DNA of 64,000 nt from Drosophila persimilis (lineage: Eukaryota; Arthropoda; Insecta; Diptera; Drosophilidae), in contig NW_020825326.1 of NCBI RefSeq assembly GCF_003286085.1, positions 868,001 to 932,000 of the forward strand, written 5' to 3'. Each line of letters begins with the position of its first letter. The first letter of the stretch is position 1. The notes under the pieces were generated by a model. The model made no database searches, was not told where the DNA came from, and saw nothing but the letters and a program-made list of their open reading frames with translations. The translations under genes and the position numbers were made by a program. Shown here in pieces: positions 37,005 to 49,350 of the stretch.

Positions 37005-38034
37005 AGGGCGAACGTTGTGAGTTGCTGCGGACACCGCAACTCTACAGTTATACCCCATACTAAGTCAGTATGGCTCTCCTCCGGCAGACGCCGCTAATAT
37101 TAAACGAAACGACAAAGAGTGCGTGCGAGAGAGACAGAAAATCAGTCTGAGCGTGACGTCGGGCGCTGCGTAGCCAGTGCAAATTGATTTGTTCCTTTTG
37201 GCTATAAAAACGATCTCATCTGATCCAGATTCAGCAATCTGATAGATATGGTCATTATCTATGATTCTGCGTTTTTAGTTTTCTCGAATCTGCAATATTG
37301 TGGATGCAACAGATTTTCGTCCTTTGCGGGGGCGGAAGGGGGTGTGGCGAAATTTTGAGATATACGTTTTATAGTGAGATCTAACAGGAGTGCGGATACT
37401 AAATTTGGTTACTCTAGCCTTAATAGTCTCTGAGATTTGTGAATATCTCCAGAATTTCGTCCTTTGCGGGGGCGGAAGGGGGTGTGGCGAAATTTTGAAA
37501 CAAACTCGTCTCGGTCCGATATATTAGGAGTGTGGATACCAAATTTGGTTGCTCTAGCTTTTATAGTCTCTGAGATCTAGGCGCTAATGTTTTACTCTAA
37601 GCAAAGCCGCCTATGCTACGTGTGTGTTAGAGAGAGACAGGGCGAGAAAAAATAAAATTGTTTTCTTGATGCTGGCTATAATAATAATACGATCCAATTC
37701 AGATTCTGCAGTCTATAAGATATGATCATTCTCTACGATTCTGCGTTTTTGGTTTTCTCATATCTTTAAAATTGTGGATGGCACAGATTTTCGTCCTTTG
37801 TGGGGGAGGAAGTGGGCGGGGCGAAGTTTTGAAATAAATTTTGTAGCAGTGACATATCACAGAAGTCTGGATCCAAAACATCGTTGCTCTAGCTCTTATA
37901 GTCTTCGAGCACTAGGCGCTAATAGGGACGGACAGACGGAGAGACGGACAGACGGACGGACGGACAGACAGACATGGCTCAATCGACTCGGCTATTGCTG
38001 ATGATCAAGAATATATATACTTTATGGGGTCATA
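37005..38034 (+). mobile_element. DINE-1-like element, copy 3 (longest, about 1 kb)
   Basis: Starts near GAGGGCGAACGTTGTG with a subterminal hairpin GAGTTGC..GCAACTC. It runs through two partial duplications of the GGCGGAAGGGGGTGTGGCGA block (about 37331 and 37470) and the GACGGACAGACG array (about 37925-37972), and ends at TATGGGGTCATAG, so the distal end is lost. The internal duplication makes it longer than the other copies. No transposase frame is visible, so it is non-autonomous. Confidence 0.75.
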
Positions 38035-39497
38035 GTAGGTATCATAAAGCAATATACATTTAAGAAGATTAACATTATCTGACTTTATTAGAAGGGATGA
38101 TTTTTCCTCCCATATATACAAACATATTTATGTACACATGTACACATATATGTACATATGTATGCAAGTGTACACAGTGCATATCGCGATGCTTCGTTCG
38201 CACTGCTGTAGATAGCATTTTTGGGGTCGAAAATGCTTCCTACTCCGCGTTGCGAATCAATTAAAATGCCAGTATCATAGAAAGGAGAGAGTCCATCAAG
38301 AGTCCAATGACAACTGAAGGGAGTGCAGGTAGATCTTCCCCATGGGAATGTTCTCGCATCTTGTGTCTTCGCTTTTGAGGCATTGTCTGGCACTTTTCTG
38401 GGACTCATCGTCGTGGCACCTCCAAATTCGATGTCTGTCAACGTTTGCCTCCACCCAAAATGAAGACACAAACACACCTGAGAGCCTTGCCCCATGCCAC
38501 TGCAACCGGATGGAGTCGCTGCCACTGCCACTGCCACTGCCACTGCCACTGCCACTGCCACTGCCACTGCAACGGGGGCCCACTACATGAACATCTAGCA
38601 GGGCAGGGTATCTTGTGGGGACTGACGAGAGGTGCTGCATATCACTTTTATTGCACTCACTTTAATGTTGAGTCGCTATTGCCGCTGCCGCTGCCGCTGC
38701 CACTGCCACTGCCACTGCTTTTGCTGTTGCTGTTGCTGCTGTGCATATTATTCACTTGCCGTCGCACAAATGGAATTATTTATGCAAATTTTATGCGCCA
38801 ATGCAAATGCGATTGGAAGAAGCAGAAGGAAAAATGCTTTTTATATTGATAACAAACATAAATCTGAACGATGGTACAGTGGTTGGTCCGTTGAGCGGAC
38901 ATCTGGACATCGGGAACAGGTCGCAAGCACAGTAAACGATCGTCAGGGATCAGAGATCAGAAATCAGAAATCAGAAATCCGAGATCAGAGATCAGAGATC
39001 AGAAACCAGAAATTATCATTAGATGACTTCACCCAAATAAACAAATAACAAATAAATATAATTAGTTTCTTCAGGTAAAACGAATTACGGCGTTGCCACT
39101 TGACTTGTGGACTTAGCTAAGTTGGCGGGAATTCGCTGTAGAAATTTCCCATAAGCGACCGGACACATTTCTTTGTATGTGCATTGTACATTGTACATAC
39201 ATATGAACATACATATGTATGTATGCATCTGCAATTAAAACGATCTTTCTTTCGACTTTGTTCATTGCATGTGCTTCTAAGTGGAATATACATACATACA
39301 TACATGTGTACATTCAAATGTATAAATGTGCATGTTGTACATACATAAATATGTACATACATACGTGAGAGTATTAACTGTTTTTGTACCTACATATAAC
39401 TATAAACCTGGGGGTTCGCTGAGGACAGTTTGCACTGTATTTTATATTTGCACATATTATCTTTGTATATCTGGTGTATGTATATGTATATGTATAT

Positions 39498-39502
<5 letters not shown>

Positions 39503-39545
<43 letters not shown>
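39503..39545. repeat. (TG)n microsatellite
   Basis: About 20 TG units preceded by TATATG variants. Confidence 0.92.
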
Positions 39546-39547
<2 letters not shown>

Positions 39548-39771
39548 AATTCACTTTCAGTATGTTGATTTTTTGCAATTTGAATCGAATCGAAAAACAT
39601 GTGGATTTCAGACCAGCTTAAACCGGCAATATTCGCGAGGGGAAGGGTAGGGGAAGTAAAGTGTCGGCATTTTGTCAAAGGTGGCTCATAGTTGTTGCTG
39701 CAACGACATTGACAGTTGTTGCAACTTGTTGTTGCTGCTGCTGCTGCAGCTACAGCACCACACCGCCCCAC

Positions 39772-39818
39772 CACCGTACCGCCGTACCGCCGTACCGCCG
39801 TACCGCCGTACCGCCCCT
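39772..39818. repeat. (CGTACCGC)n octamer array
   Basis: Five to six units of an 8-mer. Each unit contains GTAC. Confidence 0.88.
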
Positions 39819-41002
39819 CCAATACCGCAAACCCTGCACCGTAGCGCACCTCGCTGCACGAGCACCCACCACCTCGACGGGGCGCAGACTCGTAATTAAA
39901 CAAATCTGCGACAACAAACCGACATTAGCCCATTACTGACCCCAAAAGCGGTCACCCCGCAGCCGGCCGCTCACCTTGTTACTTAATGTAAAAACGCACT
40001 GCAGACCCCAGACCCCTGACGCTGTCAAAGTTGGATTCTTTAAAAATTCAAATTGTTTTAGTAAATGATTTTGAAGCCAAATGGCATTCGGCACATTCAG
40101 GGCCAACAAGACTTGGCCGACGCGAGGTGGCGATGGTGCGATGGTGCCAATCGATGCTCCAATCAGAGATGGCAGAGATGGAACATCCTCCCATTTAATC
40201 TCAATTATTCTCAATTACGCACACGTGCCGCGACCCTAGGATACCTGGTACATGCTCTATAAATATATGTATGTACAATGTACATACATATGTACATGCA
40301 TATGCATCAATTCAATATGTGAGTGAGCGAGAGAGAGAGAGAGAGAGAGAGTGAGAGTCACGGGCTCCATTCTCCATTCCGGCGTTAATAATTATCCTAT
40401 TGCAGTGTTTTTCTGGAAGCTGTGTCTTCGGGCTTACAGTGTCGTAGAACTAGGCCGTAAACAAGCCGAACAAACGGATATGGCTATGCCATTGATGCTG
40501 TTCAGGAATACATTAGTGCAGTACTTTATAGGGTCGGAAACGATTCTGGCATCAAGTCAACTGATCAACTATCATTGCAGTATAAGAGTGGACTTGCAAG
40601 AGTTATCTGTGTCTGTTATCTGTATCTTCTGGAATCTGTAGAATATTCATATGTATGTACACATGTACATATGTACATTCATACATAGTACATAGAGAAG
40701 GGATTCGATATACTCGTATGAGTCCTCGTAGTATCCAATTCGCGGCAAGAGAGCTACCGCAGATTGTCCGTACTAAATTCTCTATAATTTCAGAATTACC
40801 AGAAAATCCGCTATGCTGGGCCCGAAACAAGCCGGGGTGGGCAGACAAGTGACGGGCACAGCGAATAGGCGTCAAACGATCATTTCCGGTAGTTCCATGT
40901 TGGAGCGAAGAGGAACAACAAGGCTCCCAATACCGTAGTCCTCATAAATACAATTGAAATTGAAATCACATCAACTACATAGATACATGTACATATATGT
41001 GC

Positions 41003-41005
<3 letters not shown>

Positions 41006-41035
<30 letters not shown>

Positions 41036-41066
41036 TGTATGTATGTATGTATGTATGTATGTATGT
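41006..41066. repeat. (TATG)n microsatellite
   Basis: Fifteen uninterrupted TATG units, the longest pure example of the ACAT/ATGT simple sequence that recurs throughout the window. Confidence 0.93.
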
Positions 41067-42357
41067 ACCAAGACGCAAGGGGTACGCATGTACCCGAGAC
41101 GTGAGATGAGGTGGGAGGGAAAGGAATGCAATGGAGTGAGTGAGAATGCAATGCGATGCCCTCGTATGGGCGGGATTGATAGATGGGGTGGCAGAGGGGC
41201 ACTGCTTAAGGGCTGAAAAGTGAAAGCCAATAAACTGCATAGTCTGCTCAGTTGGAAAATATTTTCCTGTGAATGTGTGTCTGTGTGGCTTTGTGTCAGG
41301 CGTGTGTCGACATTTTCCAGGGCAAAGCAATTTCTACTTTGCGCTTCAGTGGATCACCTTCCCCTTCCCGTTCCCCTTCCCCTTCCCCGCCCCCAGCAAC
41401 TGCTAAAGTTCCTGCTCCTGCCATCTCCCCGGGTGCCACCTTTCAACAAAAGTTGTATTTTATTTCATTTTATTTTTGCACGAAAGGAATGCACCACCAC
41501 CACAGAGGAAGAAGGAATTCGAGCGGGGCCGACGCCGACGCCCCGACGGAGGGAGAGGGGGAGTCTGAGGGAGTGAGAGAGTGAGAGTGAGAGTGAGAAG
41601 GGGAGTGAGAGACAGAGACAGAGACAGAGACAGAGACAGAGACAAGGAGAGCACTGAACGATGTCTGCTGCATCGTTTTTTCGACAAGCGATTCATTAGA
41701 AACGAGCGAGAAAGAAAGGAGCAGAACCGCGCCACGCCGACTGGTGTATACCCTTTTACTGCAATTGACTCTATGAAGGAATTTCAGCGAATCTGAAAGA
41801 AGAGAATGACAAAGAAGGTTGAATACGTGATATAGCATTCGGCTCTGTCGAATACTCCCACGGAACGGGCTTGAAATGAACTCTGTTTGGTGTAAGGATA
41901 ACCGCATCTTTGATAAATACTAGAATACTCTTTAAGTCATTCAAATAGGCACAAGTATGCATACTTGTATGTAGGTACATTCATAACTACTCCCCTACTT
42001 GGTCAAGCATATGCACTGAGCTCCAAGGACAGAAACAGAGAGAGAGAGGGCATCAAATCCGAAACGTAAATGTGTAAAATAAAGAACAAAATCATCAAGA
42101 AGAAAAGGGAAAATTCTTTTGGTCGGTGCTGAAAGGTAATAAATCAGCACAAGATGCGGACACGTGTGCCGTTAATCCAACAGCAGCCGCTGCTGCGACT
42201 GCTGCCGCTGCTTCTACTTGTGGTGCTGGTTCCTGGCCCCTACTACAACTCCCCATCCACCCGGCGGCAGTCCCCCCGGTAGCAGCAGCCACCATGTACA
42301 TATGTGCATCGTTCTAATTAACGTCACAAGAGCAGAAAAGGAACCCGGGAGTCAGGG

Positions 42358-42437
42358 AACCGGGGAACCAGGCAACCAGGCAACCAGGCAGCCAGGCAAC
42401 CAGGCAACCGGGCAACCAGGCAACCAGGCAACCGGGG
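42358..42437. repeat. (CAGGCAAC)n octamer array
   Basis: About ten units of CAGGCAAC with CCGGGCAAC-type variants. Confidence 0.88.
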
Positions 42438-42785
42438 AACTGTCGAGCATACAAATGATGAAAGTGGAAGAGGGCAAAGTAGGGGCACCGCCGTCCAAGT
42501 AGGGGGGTAGACGCACATACATACATATGTACATATGCTTATCTATATCCCTATATATTGTATATATGTACATATGTACACATATAGATTTCAAAAGCAT
42601 ATAGTACATATGAATCTTGAGAGAATTGCCATTCACATTCACTTTTATGGGGGTTAGGCCTTCGACTGCGTCTGCGACTGCGACTGCGACTGCGACTTTG
42701 TCTTCAACTTCCACATCCACTTCCATCCTCATTTCCCGCTCTCAGTTGTCTTCGTTCTCTTCCAATTAGGGTATCGCACAGCGCT

Positions 42786-42862
42786 CTCCCTCTCTCTCTC
42801 TCTCTCTCTCACTCTCTCTCTCTCTCTCACTCTCTCTCTCTCTCTCTCCCTCTCTCTCTCTC
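42786..42862. repeat. (CT)n / (GA)n tract
   Basis: About 77 bases of CTCTCT with a few A and extra C interruptions; GA-rich on the minus strand. Confidence 0.92.
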
Positions 42863-43540
42863 TTGAATAAATTCAAATCAATTGAATGGAATTGAGAGCC
42901 AAGCTATTATCCTAAACCAGAGATAATTAAGAAGAAACATTGGAAGGAAAGCCTAATTGCGTACGAAATGGCCTTCGTTTTTAAAACGGAATACGGATCG
43001 GATCTGATTATTATTATTCATTCTGTATAATTCTCAGCTCTTTAGCCTTTTAAGTTTATCTTCAGTCTCTGCGACTCGGCTATTAATGCTGATCAAGAAT
43101 ACAGTACACATCCATACTCTTTTTGAGTATAGGGTATAGTTCTAAGATACTATTACATATGGCATAACAGTTAAGTGGTATCACAAGAATCGATTGTTGA
43201 TGGTCGCTGTGGTGTCTTACTGTGGGCACTTGTTGATGCGATGATGCGAATGACGTTGGTTCGCTGTACACATTAGTTTCGCATGGCACGAAAAAGAACC
43301 TAATCATTTGGTCGCAATGGGAAATCTGCGACTGAACGTACTGCTAGTGGAACTGTGGCTAAGACATTGAACCATCTCGGAGGGGGCCAGATATATAGGG
43401 GTACATTAAAACGGTGCATGTTCCCCTACAGATTCTTTGCGAATCCAGACGCTTAAGCGTAAACATATCATCTTCCCTATCCACATTTCTGGCGGTTTCT
43501 CGCTTATTTTCTGGCCATCAATGACCTGAAAAAAAAAAGA

Positions 43541-44253
43541 GGGGGAACGTTGTGAGTTGCTGCTACGGCCGCAACTCTACATTTATACCCGACACTTAGT
43601 CAGTATGGCTCTCCTCCGCCACACGGCGCTAACATTGAATGGGAAAAAGTGCTTGCGAGAGCGCCAGAAAATCAGTAAGAACGTCTCGTCGGGCGCCGCG
43701 TAAAAATGATCCGATCTGATCCAGATTCAGCAACCGGATAGATATGGTTATTCTCTATGATTCCGCGTTTTTAGTTTTCTCGAATCTTCAATATTGTGTA
43801 TGCCACAGATTTTCGTCTTTTGTGAGGGCGGAAGGGGGTGTGGCGAAATTTTGACACAAAACGGTCAAGGTCCAATACCACAGGAGTGTGGATACCAAGT
43901 TTGGTTGCTCTGGCTCCTATAGGTTCTGATATCCTTGAACTCATATTTTGCAATTGGCAAGACCGACCATGAAACTTGTGTGTTAGAGAGCGACAGAGCG
44001 AGAAAGAATGAAATTGTTTTCTTGATTCTGGCTATAACAATTAGTAGGCGCTAATAGGGACGGAAATACGGACAGACGGACAGACGGACGGACGGACAGA
44101 CAGACAGGGCTCAATCGACTCGGCTATTGATGCTGATCAAGAAAAGATATACTTTATGGGGTCAGAAACGATTCCTTCTGGACGTTACACACATCCACTT
44201 TCACAACAAATCTAATATACCCCCCTATTCTCATTTTGAGTATCGGATATATA
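43541..44253 (+). mobile_element. DINE-1-like element, copy 4 (both ends present)
   Basis: Begins GAGGGGGAACGTTGTGAGTT with a hairpin GAGTTGC..GCAACTC, then TATACCCGACACTTAGTCAG and ATGGCTCTCCTCCGCC. It ends in TTCTGGACGTTACACACATC, TCTAATATACCCCCCTATTC and TTTTGAGTATCGG. This is the most complete copy, about 0.7 kb, and can serve as the local reference. Non-coding; mobilised, if ever, by a Helentron in trans. Confidence 0.78.
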
Positions 44254-44572
44254 TATATTGTATATTTCTATTAGAAACACACACACACACAGGGGCCACA
44301 AAACGAAGCCGGGGACAACGTCTTGTCTTGTCTTGTTGGATCTCGACTCTAGATCGTCACATTCAGTGCCTCTACGGATGAAGTTGTTTGCCGTGTGTTT
44401 ACGGCCACGAGCGCATCAAGATACAAGAAATGCATGAAAGAAACCAATACAAAAACAGCAACACTCATGGATGAATAGATAGATAGAAACATACATACAT
44501 ACATATGTACATACATATGTATCTATATAGATGAATAGATTGGTGGCTGATGGCTGCTGATGGGCACGGACT

Positions 44573-44650
44573 AGGGCTGGTCGGGGCTAGTCGGGGCTAG
44601 TCGGGGCTAGTCGGGGCTAGTCGGGGCTAGTCGGGGCTAGTCGGGGCTGG
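44573..44650. repeat. (TCGGGGCTAG)n decamer minisatellite
   Basis: Seven near-identical 10-bp units. A clean array with a longer monomer than most others in the window. Confidence 0.92.
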
Positions 44651-46402
44651 GTCTAGGCGGTGCTATAGCTGTATCCGTCGGATGAGGCTGTGGTTGGGGT
44701 GGGCTACTAACCTTGACCCAATAGTGTGTGCTTGGTATGCGCTGAAAGCGTGCTAATTGCAAAGACTTTTCAACACGATCCAATCCCCATTTTCATTCCC
44801 ATCGCAATCCCAATCCCAGGCAGCATCGGCATCATGATGGAGTCAAGTGTAAACACAATAAAAAACATACACAGATTCAGATACAGATACAGCTAGAAAT
44901 AAAGTTGTTATTTTTTGTTTAAACTCTTTGCAAATGATGAGGATTTTCTTCGAAAGCAGAGTCAAAAATTAGTTACTCACTTGTACATTTGTTCATTTAT
45001 ATACTTATATATCCACACACATCTGGCTATATGAACTCGTAAACTCGATCACGTTCTCGTTCGCGTTCTCGTATCCGCATTTATTGCGGAGCAGTCTTCG
45101 TTGTCGTCGCCTGGTAAACACTTCCCCGAATGAACCAAACGCAATCCCAAATCAAAATCGAACCAAAGTCGTACGTAAACACAGTGGATAAGATAACAAA
45201 ATAGCTCTTTGGTTAGGGAGACACTCGCATGTTGCCGGTAATTATATCGAGTACTGGGACTGGGACTGGGACTGGGACTGGGACTGTGACTGGGACTGTG
45301 ACTGGTCTCCAGTTATTTGGCTTTGATTCATGTCACCATATGGTCTGTGTTTGCCTTGTGGCTTTTGCCTGATAGATAACGACACAAGCCTGCACACAGA
45401 CCGGAAGTTGGTTCGATCTCATGTCAGAGTTCCAGTCAGCCAGTCTCCACCAAGGAGGAGTATACTCTCATCTCCCTGCATTCTTTCCTCTTCTCCTTCA
45501 GTGTTCTCCGCAACGCACTCTGCGATCTTCCCACCATTCGTCACATCGTTAGGCGGAATTTCATTCTTTGAAACCCACTGAGGTTGAGGGGCAGCAGCAG
45601 AAGTCGTCGTCGTTTGCTTAAGTTTAATTTGTGAAATGGAAAGTTGGTCAAATGTAAATCACACCCCATAAAATATCCATAAATAGTTTAAATTAAATGA
45701 TCCATCTAATGTTCGGCCAATCAAGGTATCTATCCATCCAGCTCCAGCTGCAGCTTCAGCTCCAGCTCCAGGGCATAGGAGAGTAGGAGAGTAGAGAGCA
45801 GAGGAGCAACGCATTAAAGCGATCATAAAAGTTGCATGATCTCTGCTTGTTGGGGGAGGTGGGGCAGAAGGCAGAAGGCACGAGGCACGCTCTTACGCTA
45901 TTACGATTTTACGAGCACATCAGCCAATCAGGGGAATGATGAACACGCAGCACACGAAAATATATACCCGCCGGTTAGGTGATCGTTTCCATATAGCCCC
46001 ACACACACACACGCACTTCGGAAACCCAAACAGATCTCGGAGAGGTTGGTAAATTTGGTCACAACAATGCACACAAGATAATAATAGTAATTAAAGAAAT
46101 ACACACACAATTTCAGACACCGCATGGGATCGCATAAGATCGTATACTGGACGATCGATAGTTTCGCGAGTAGAGGAGATCCAAGTTATAGGAATGTCAG
46201 TGTCTGGCGATGATCTTTTTCCCAAATGATCAGCCAAATCAGAGATATCACTCGAGATTAGAGAAAAATGGGTAATAGAATGGGTATTCCGTGCAACCTG
46301 AAAAGGAGAACAGAGCCGAACCGACACTTGACACACTCAAGCGGGGAGATTGCAAAATCCCCGAGAATAGAATCGGAGTGGATTCTCAAGTGCAGTGGTC
46401 TC

Positions 46403-46455
46403 TGGTCTCAGTGGTCTCAGTGGTCTCAGTGGTCTCAGTGGTCTCAGTGGTCTCT
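46403..46455. repeat. (TCAGTGGTC)n 9-bp minisatellite
   Basis: About five to six 9-mer units. The monomer includes the TCAGT pentamer of fly initiator elements, probably by coincidence. Confidence 0.88.
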
Positions 46456-48845
46456 GTGTCTGCGCGTGTGTCTGGGTCTGTGTCTGACGCATGGTAATCA
46501 GGTTATCAGACAACAAATTAGACAAATGGAGAGAGGAGAGACATCTGACATTGACATAATGATTCTTGGCTTAAGTTTGCTCGAATGTTTTCTTGTCTTG
46601 GGTTTCGGCTTGTTCCGGCCAACAGTTTTACCAATTGAGCCACTTAATGAGCCACAAAGCGCAAAGCACACACTCGCGCCCACCCAGGCACAAACAAAAA
46701 CTCAAAACTAAAGGCCAAGCCAAAGCTAAAGACAAAAATTCTTAATTGCCCGCTGCCAGCCATTGCGCAGTTTCATATTTTTGGCTATGCCAAAAACACA
46801 CAAAACACATTGTGTAATGAGAGTACACGAGCACTAGTCCATGATGTAAGCTGCCCAATTTGTCTTCACCTTTGCGGCATATCAGGTTTTTGGTTCATCT
46901 GTGGGATGGTGGTGCGCCTGCGCAACCATTTGGCATTCGCAGATCCACTGATCATTGATCATTGATCATTGATCATTGATCACAGTCGGACACTCGATCG
47001 TTTGCTTGTCGCCATCAGTCATCATTCCGTCGAGCATCCGAAGCGATCTCTTCGTGGAACACACAACATCAACAGAAACCAAAAACCAAAAACCAAAAAC
47101 CAAAAACCAACCAGAAACACACAAATACAAATACAAATACAAATACAAAAATAAAAACAAAAACACACACCGAAAATCCCTTGATGACTAAATGCCATTA
47201 AATGTAATGAAATTTAAGTACGCGCCGCTTGTACCCCTGACCCACTAAGCAGTACACAAACAAATACATACTCTGTAGATATTCACACAGACGTTTGAGT
47301 GTTTGTGTGTCGCCGTATCTCATAAATACATTTTTGATTAGGGCCATCAGACTATCGGCCCGCATCCGAGTTGATTTCGTTAATAGGCGGCAATCGTCGA
47401 GAGCATTTAATCTTCTTCTGCCAATCCGCACCCGCCAACTCCTCTCCACGTCCAACTCCACTCCACTGGTAAATAGTAAATAATGGGCCCGGCCTGTAAA
47501 TCGTCGCGTTAATTCGATAATAATGCTCGTGGCTGGGCAAAAAGAATAACCATCATATTAGCAATGAGTTCACGCCTGCTTTGCGATAGGAAAATATCAG
47601 CCGCAAAGCTACATATGCCAAATCTGAGATCCGATCGGATGGGATCGGACCGGATCTATTAAATTTTGGATCAGAACTGTGGATATTCCAGAGATGAATT
47701 GTTCTTAATGGCAGAAAGATGTCTTATCCCTGATTTTCCATTCGTTTCATTAACGTAACGACTGTGTGCCTTCACTTGTGGGGAATTTGTACAGCGAAAC
47801 GTGCTGCTAGTGCAAAGGTTAGGCAATGATCGCTGATCTCCTGATCATCTACTCAGATACATACATATGTGTACAACTCGAAGATCAGTCGGTTCAAGGA
47901 TTGGGCGGATCAGTAAAATGATCTGGGAGATTCTCGCTGTGTACACTTGGTATGTACCAAGAGTCTTGGTATTTTCTGGATCAAGAAAAAGAGGAAATAG
48001 CTTTACGCAGGATATCACTCAAAAGATTTGAGACAGCTACTATAGCCGTAAGGAAGGAGTACAAATATTCATCATCAGAGCCCCGACCAAGCCGACCATC
48101 ATAGGATCTTTAAAGTCTTCGCTTTCATTGCTTGAGGAATCTGTGGACAAATCCCTGTCTCGTGGACCACTACGAGTATATTAAATCGCATGGCACACGA
48201 CGCTCGGTTGAAGCGGTTGGGGCTTCACATGCGGCTGTAGCACCAAGTGAAACTTTAGCATTTCATTGTCATCAGGGATAAACATCCTTAGCGTCGGCAA
48301 ACAACTTCAATGGTTTCACTTCTCCCACAACCCACATGCCGGCCAAACATGCAGTCGTCGACGGGAGTGGAGCCACATCATCCATCAAGCGCTGGCGAGG
48401 CAGCACGGCACATGCGTGGCCCGGAGTTCGGGTTCAGCAATTAATAAACAAATAAAAGGGCAACTTCATTTGGGGTTCATGACCACAAAGCTTCAACATA
48501 TCAGCTGTCCAGCCAGCAAATTTCGTACGAAAAAAAAAAAAATACACAAAAGAAATAGATGGAGATGAGACCAGCTTGGATCTTTTCCTGTGTGAAATAA
48601 TTTGAAATGTGTGCGGGGGCTGCGACAAGCACGAGACAAACGACTATCGAATCCTAAGAATATTGAGTAGAGTAATAATATTCCGCTTAACAGGACCATA
48701 AAATAAAGAATAACGACTATTTGCTAATAATATTCAGTGATTATATATTCCAGAACGATGGTTCTGCATTTGATCTGTACAACACATGTATCAAATATCT
48801 TCCAGAAGATAAAACATATCATTAGATTCCACCTAAGAGGTTGGT

Positions 48846-49350
48846 TTATTAGATTTTTTGTGAAAGTGCATGTGTGTAACGTCCAGAAGGATGCGTTTCC
48901 GACCCCATAAAGTATATATATTCTTTGTCAGAATCAATAGCCGAGTCGATTGAGCCATGTCTGTCTGTCCGTCCCTATGCGCGTCTAGTGCTCAGAGACT
49001 ATAAGACCTAAAACAACGACATTTTCTCTCCAGACTCCAGACACCACCCCCTTTGCCCCCACAAAAGATGAGAATCTGTTGCATCTACAATTTTGAAGAA
49101 CACTAATAACGCACTATCATAAAGAATGACCATATCTACCAGATTGTCGAATCTGGATCAGATCGAATCATTATTATAACCAAAAGGAACAAATCAATCT
49201 GCGGCTCTGACTGATTTTCTGTCTCTCTCGTACGCCCTCTTTGTCGTTCAATGTTAGCGCCGTGTGGCGGAGGAGAGCCATACTGACTAAGTGTCGGGTA
49301 TAAATTTAGAGCTGCGGCCGTAGCAGCAACTCACAACGTTCCCCCTCGTC
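48846..49350 (-). mobile_element. DINE-1-like element, copy 5 (inverted, internally shortened)
   Basis: Reads GTGTGTAACGTCCAGAAGGA, TTTCCGACCCCATAAAGTAT and GAGTCGATTGAGCCATGTCT at the left. At the right it reads GTGGCGGAGGAGAGCCATAC, ACTAAGTGTCGGGTATAAAT and GCAACTCACAACGTTCCCCC. It is the reverse complement of copy 4 with a shorter middle; the hairpin end faces right. Confidence 0.78.

Larger units (their letters stand above)
38040..43535. other. Gene-free stretch, very repeat-dense
   Basis: Holds CACTGC arrays (38517-38572, 38680-38723), a GATCAGAA-type array (about 38945-39008), TG (39503-39545), CGTACCGC (39772-39818), GA (40327-40352), TATG (41006-41066), GAGACA (41606-41645), CAGGCAAC (42358-42437), CTGCGA (about 42664-42696) and CT (42786-42862) arrays. 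There are short DINE-like pieces at about 40522-40545 and 43077-43138. No supportable gene. Confidence 0.6.
44254..48845. other. Gene-free stretch with minisatellites
   Basis: Holds the TCGGGGCTAG decamer array (44573-44650), GGGACT (45257-45302), TCAGTGGTC (46403-46455), TTGATCA (46948-46982) and AACCAAAA/ACAAAT arrays (about 47082-47160). No supportable gene or RNA. Confidence 0.6.

Noticed and set aside
38517-38723. Regular CACTGC and GACGG-type arrays as a CRISPR array
   Set aside because: Units are contiguous with no unique spacers, and the window is eukaryotic.
41740-41790. TATACCCTTTTACT as another DINE-1 end
   Set aside because: Only one short block matches; neighbouring family blocks are absent.
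45405-45425. GGTTCGATC as the T-arm of a tRNA
   Set aside because: No A-box, anticodon stem or acceptor stem at the proper distance on either strand.
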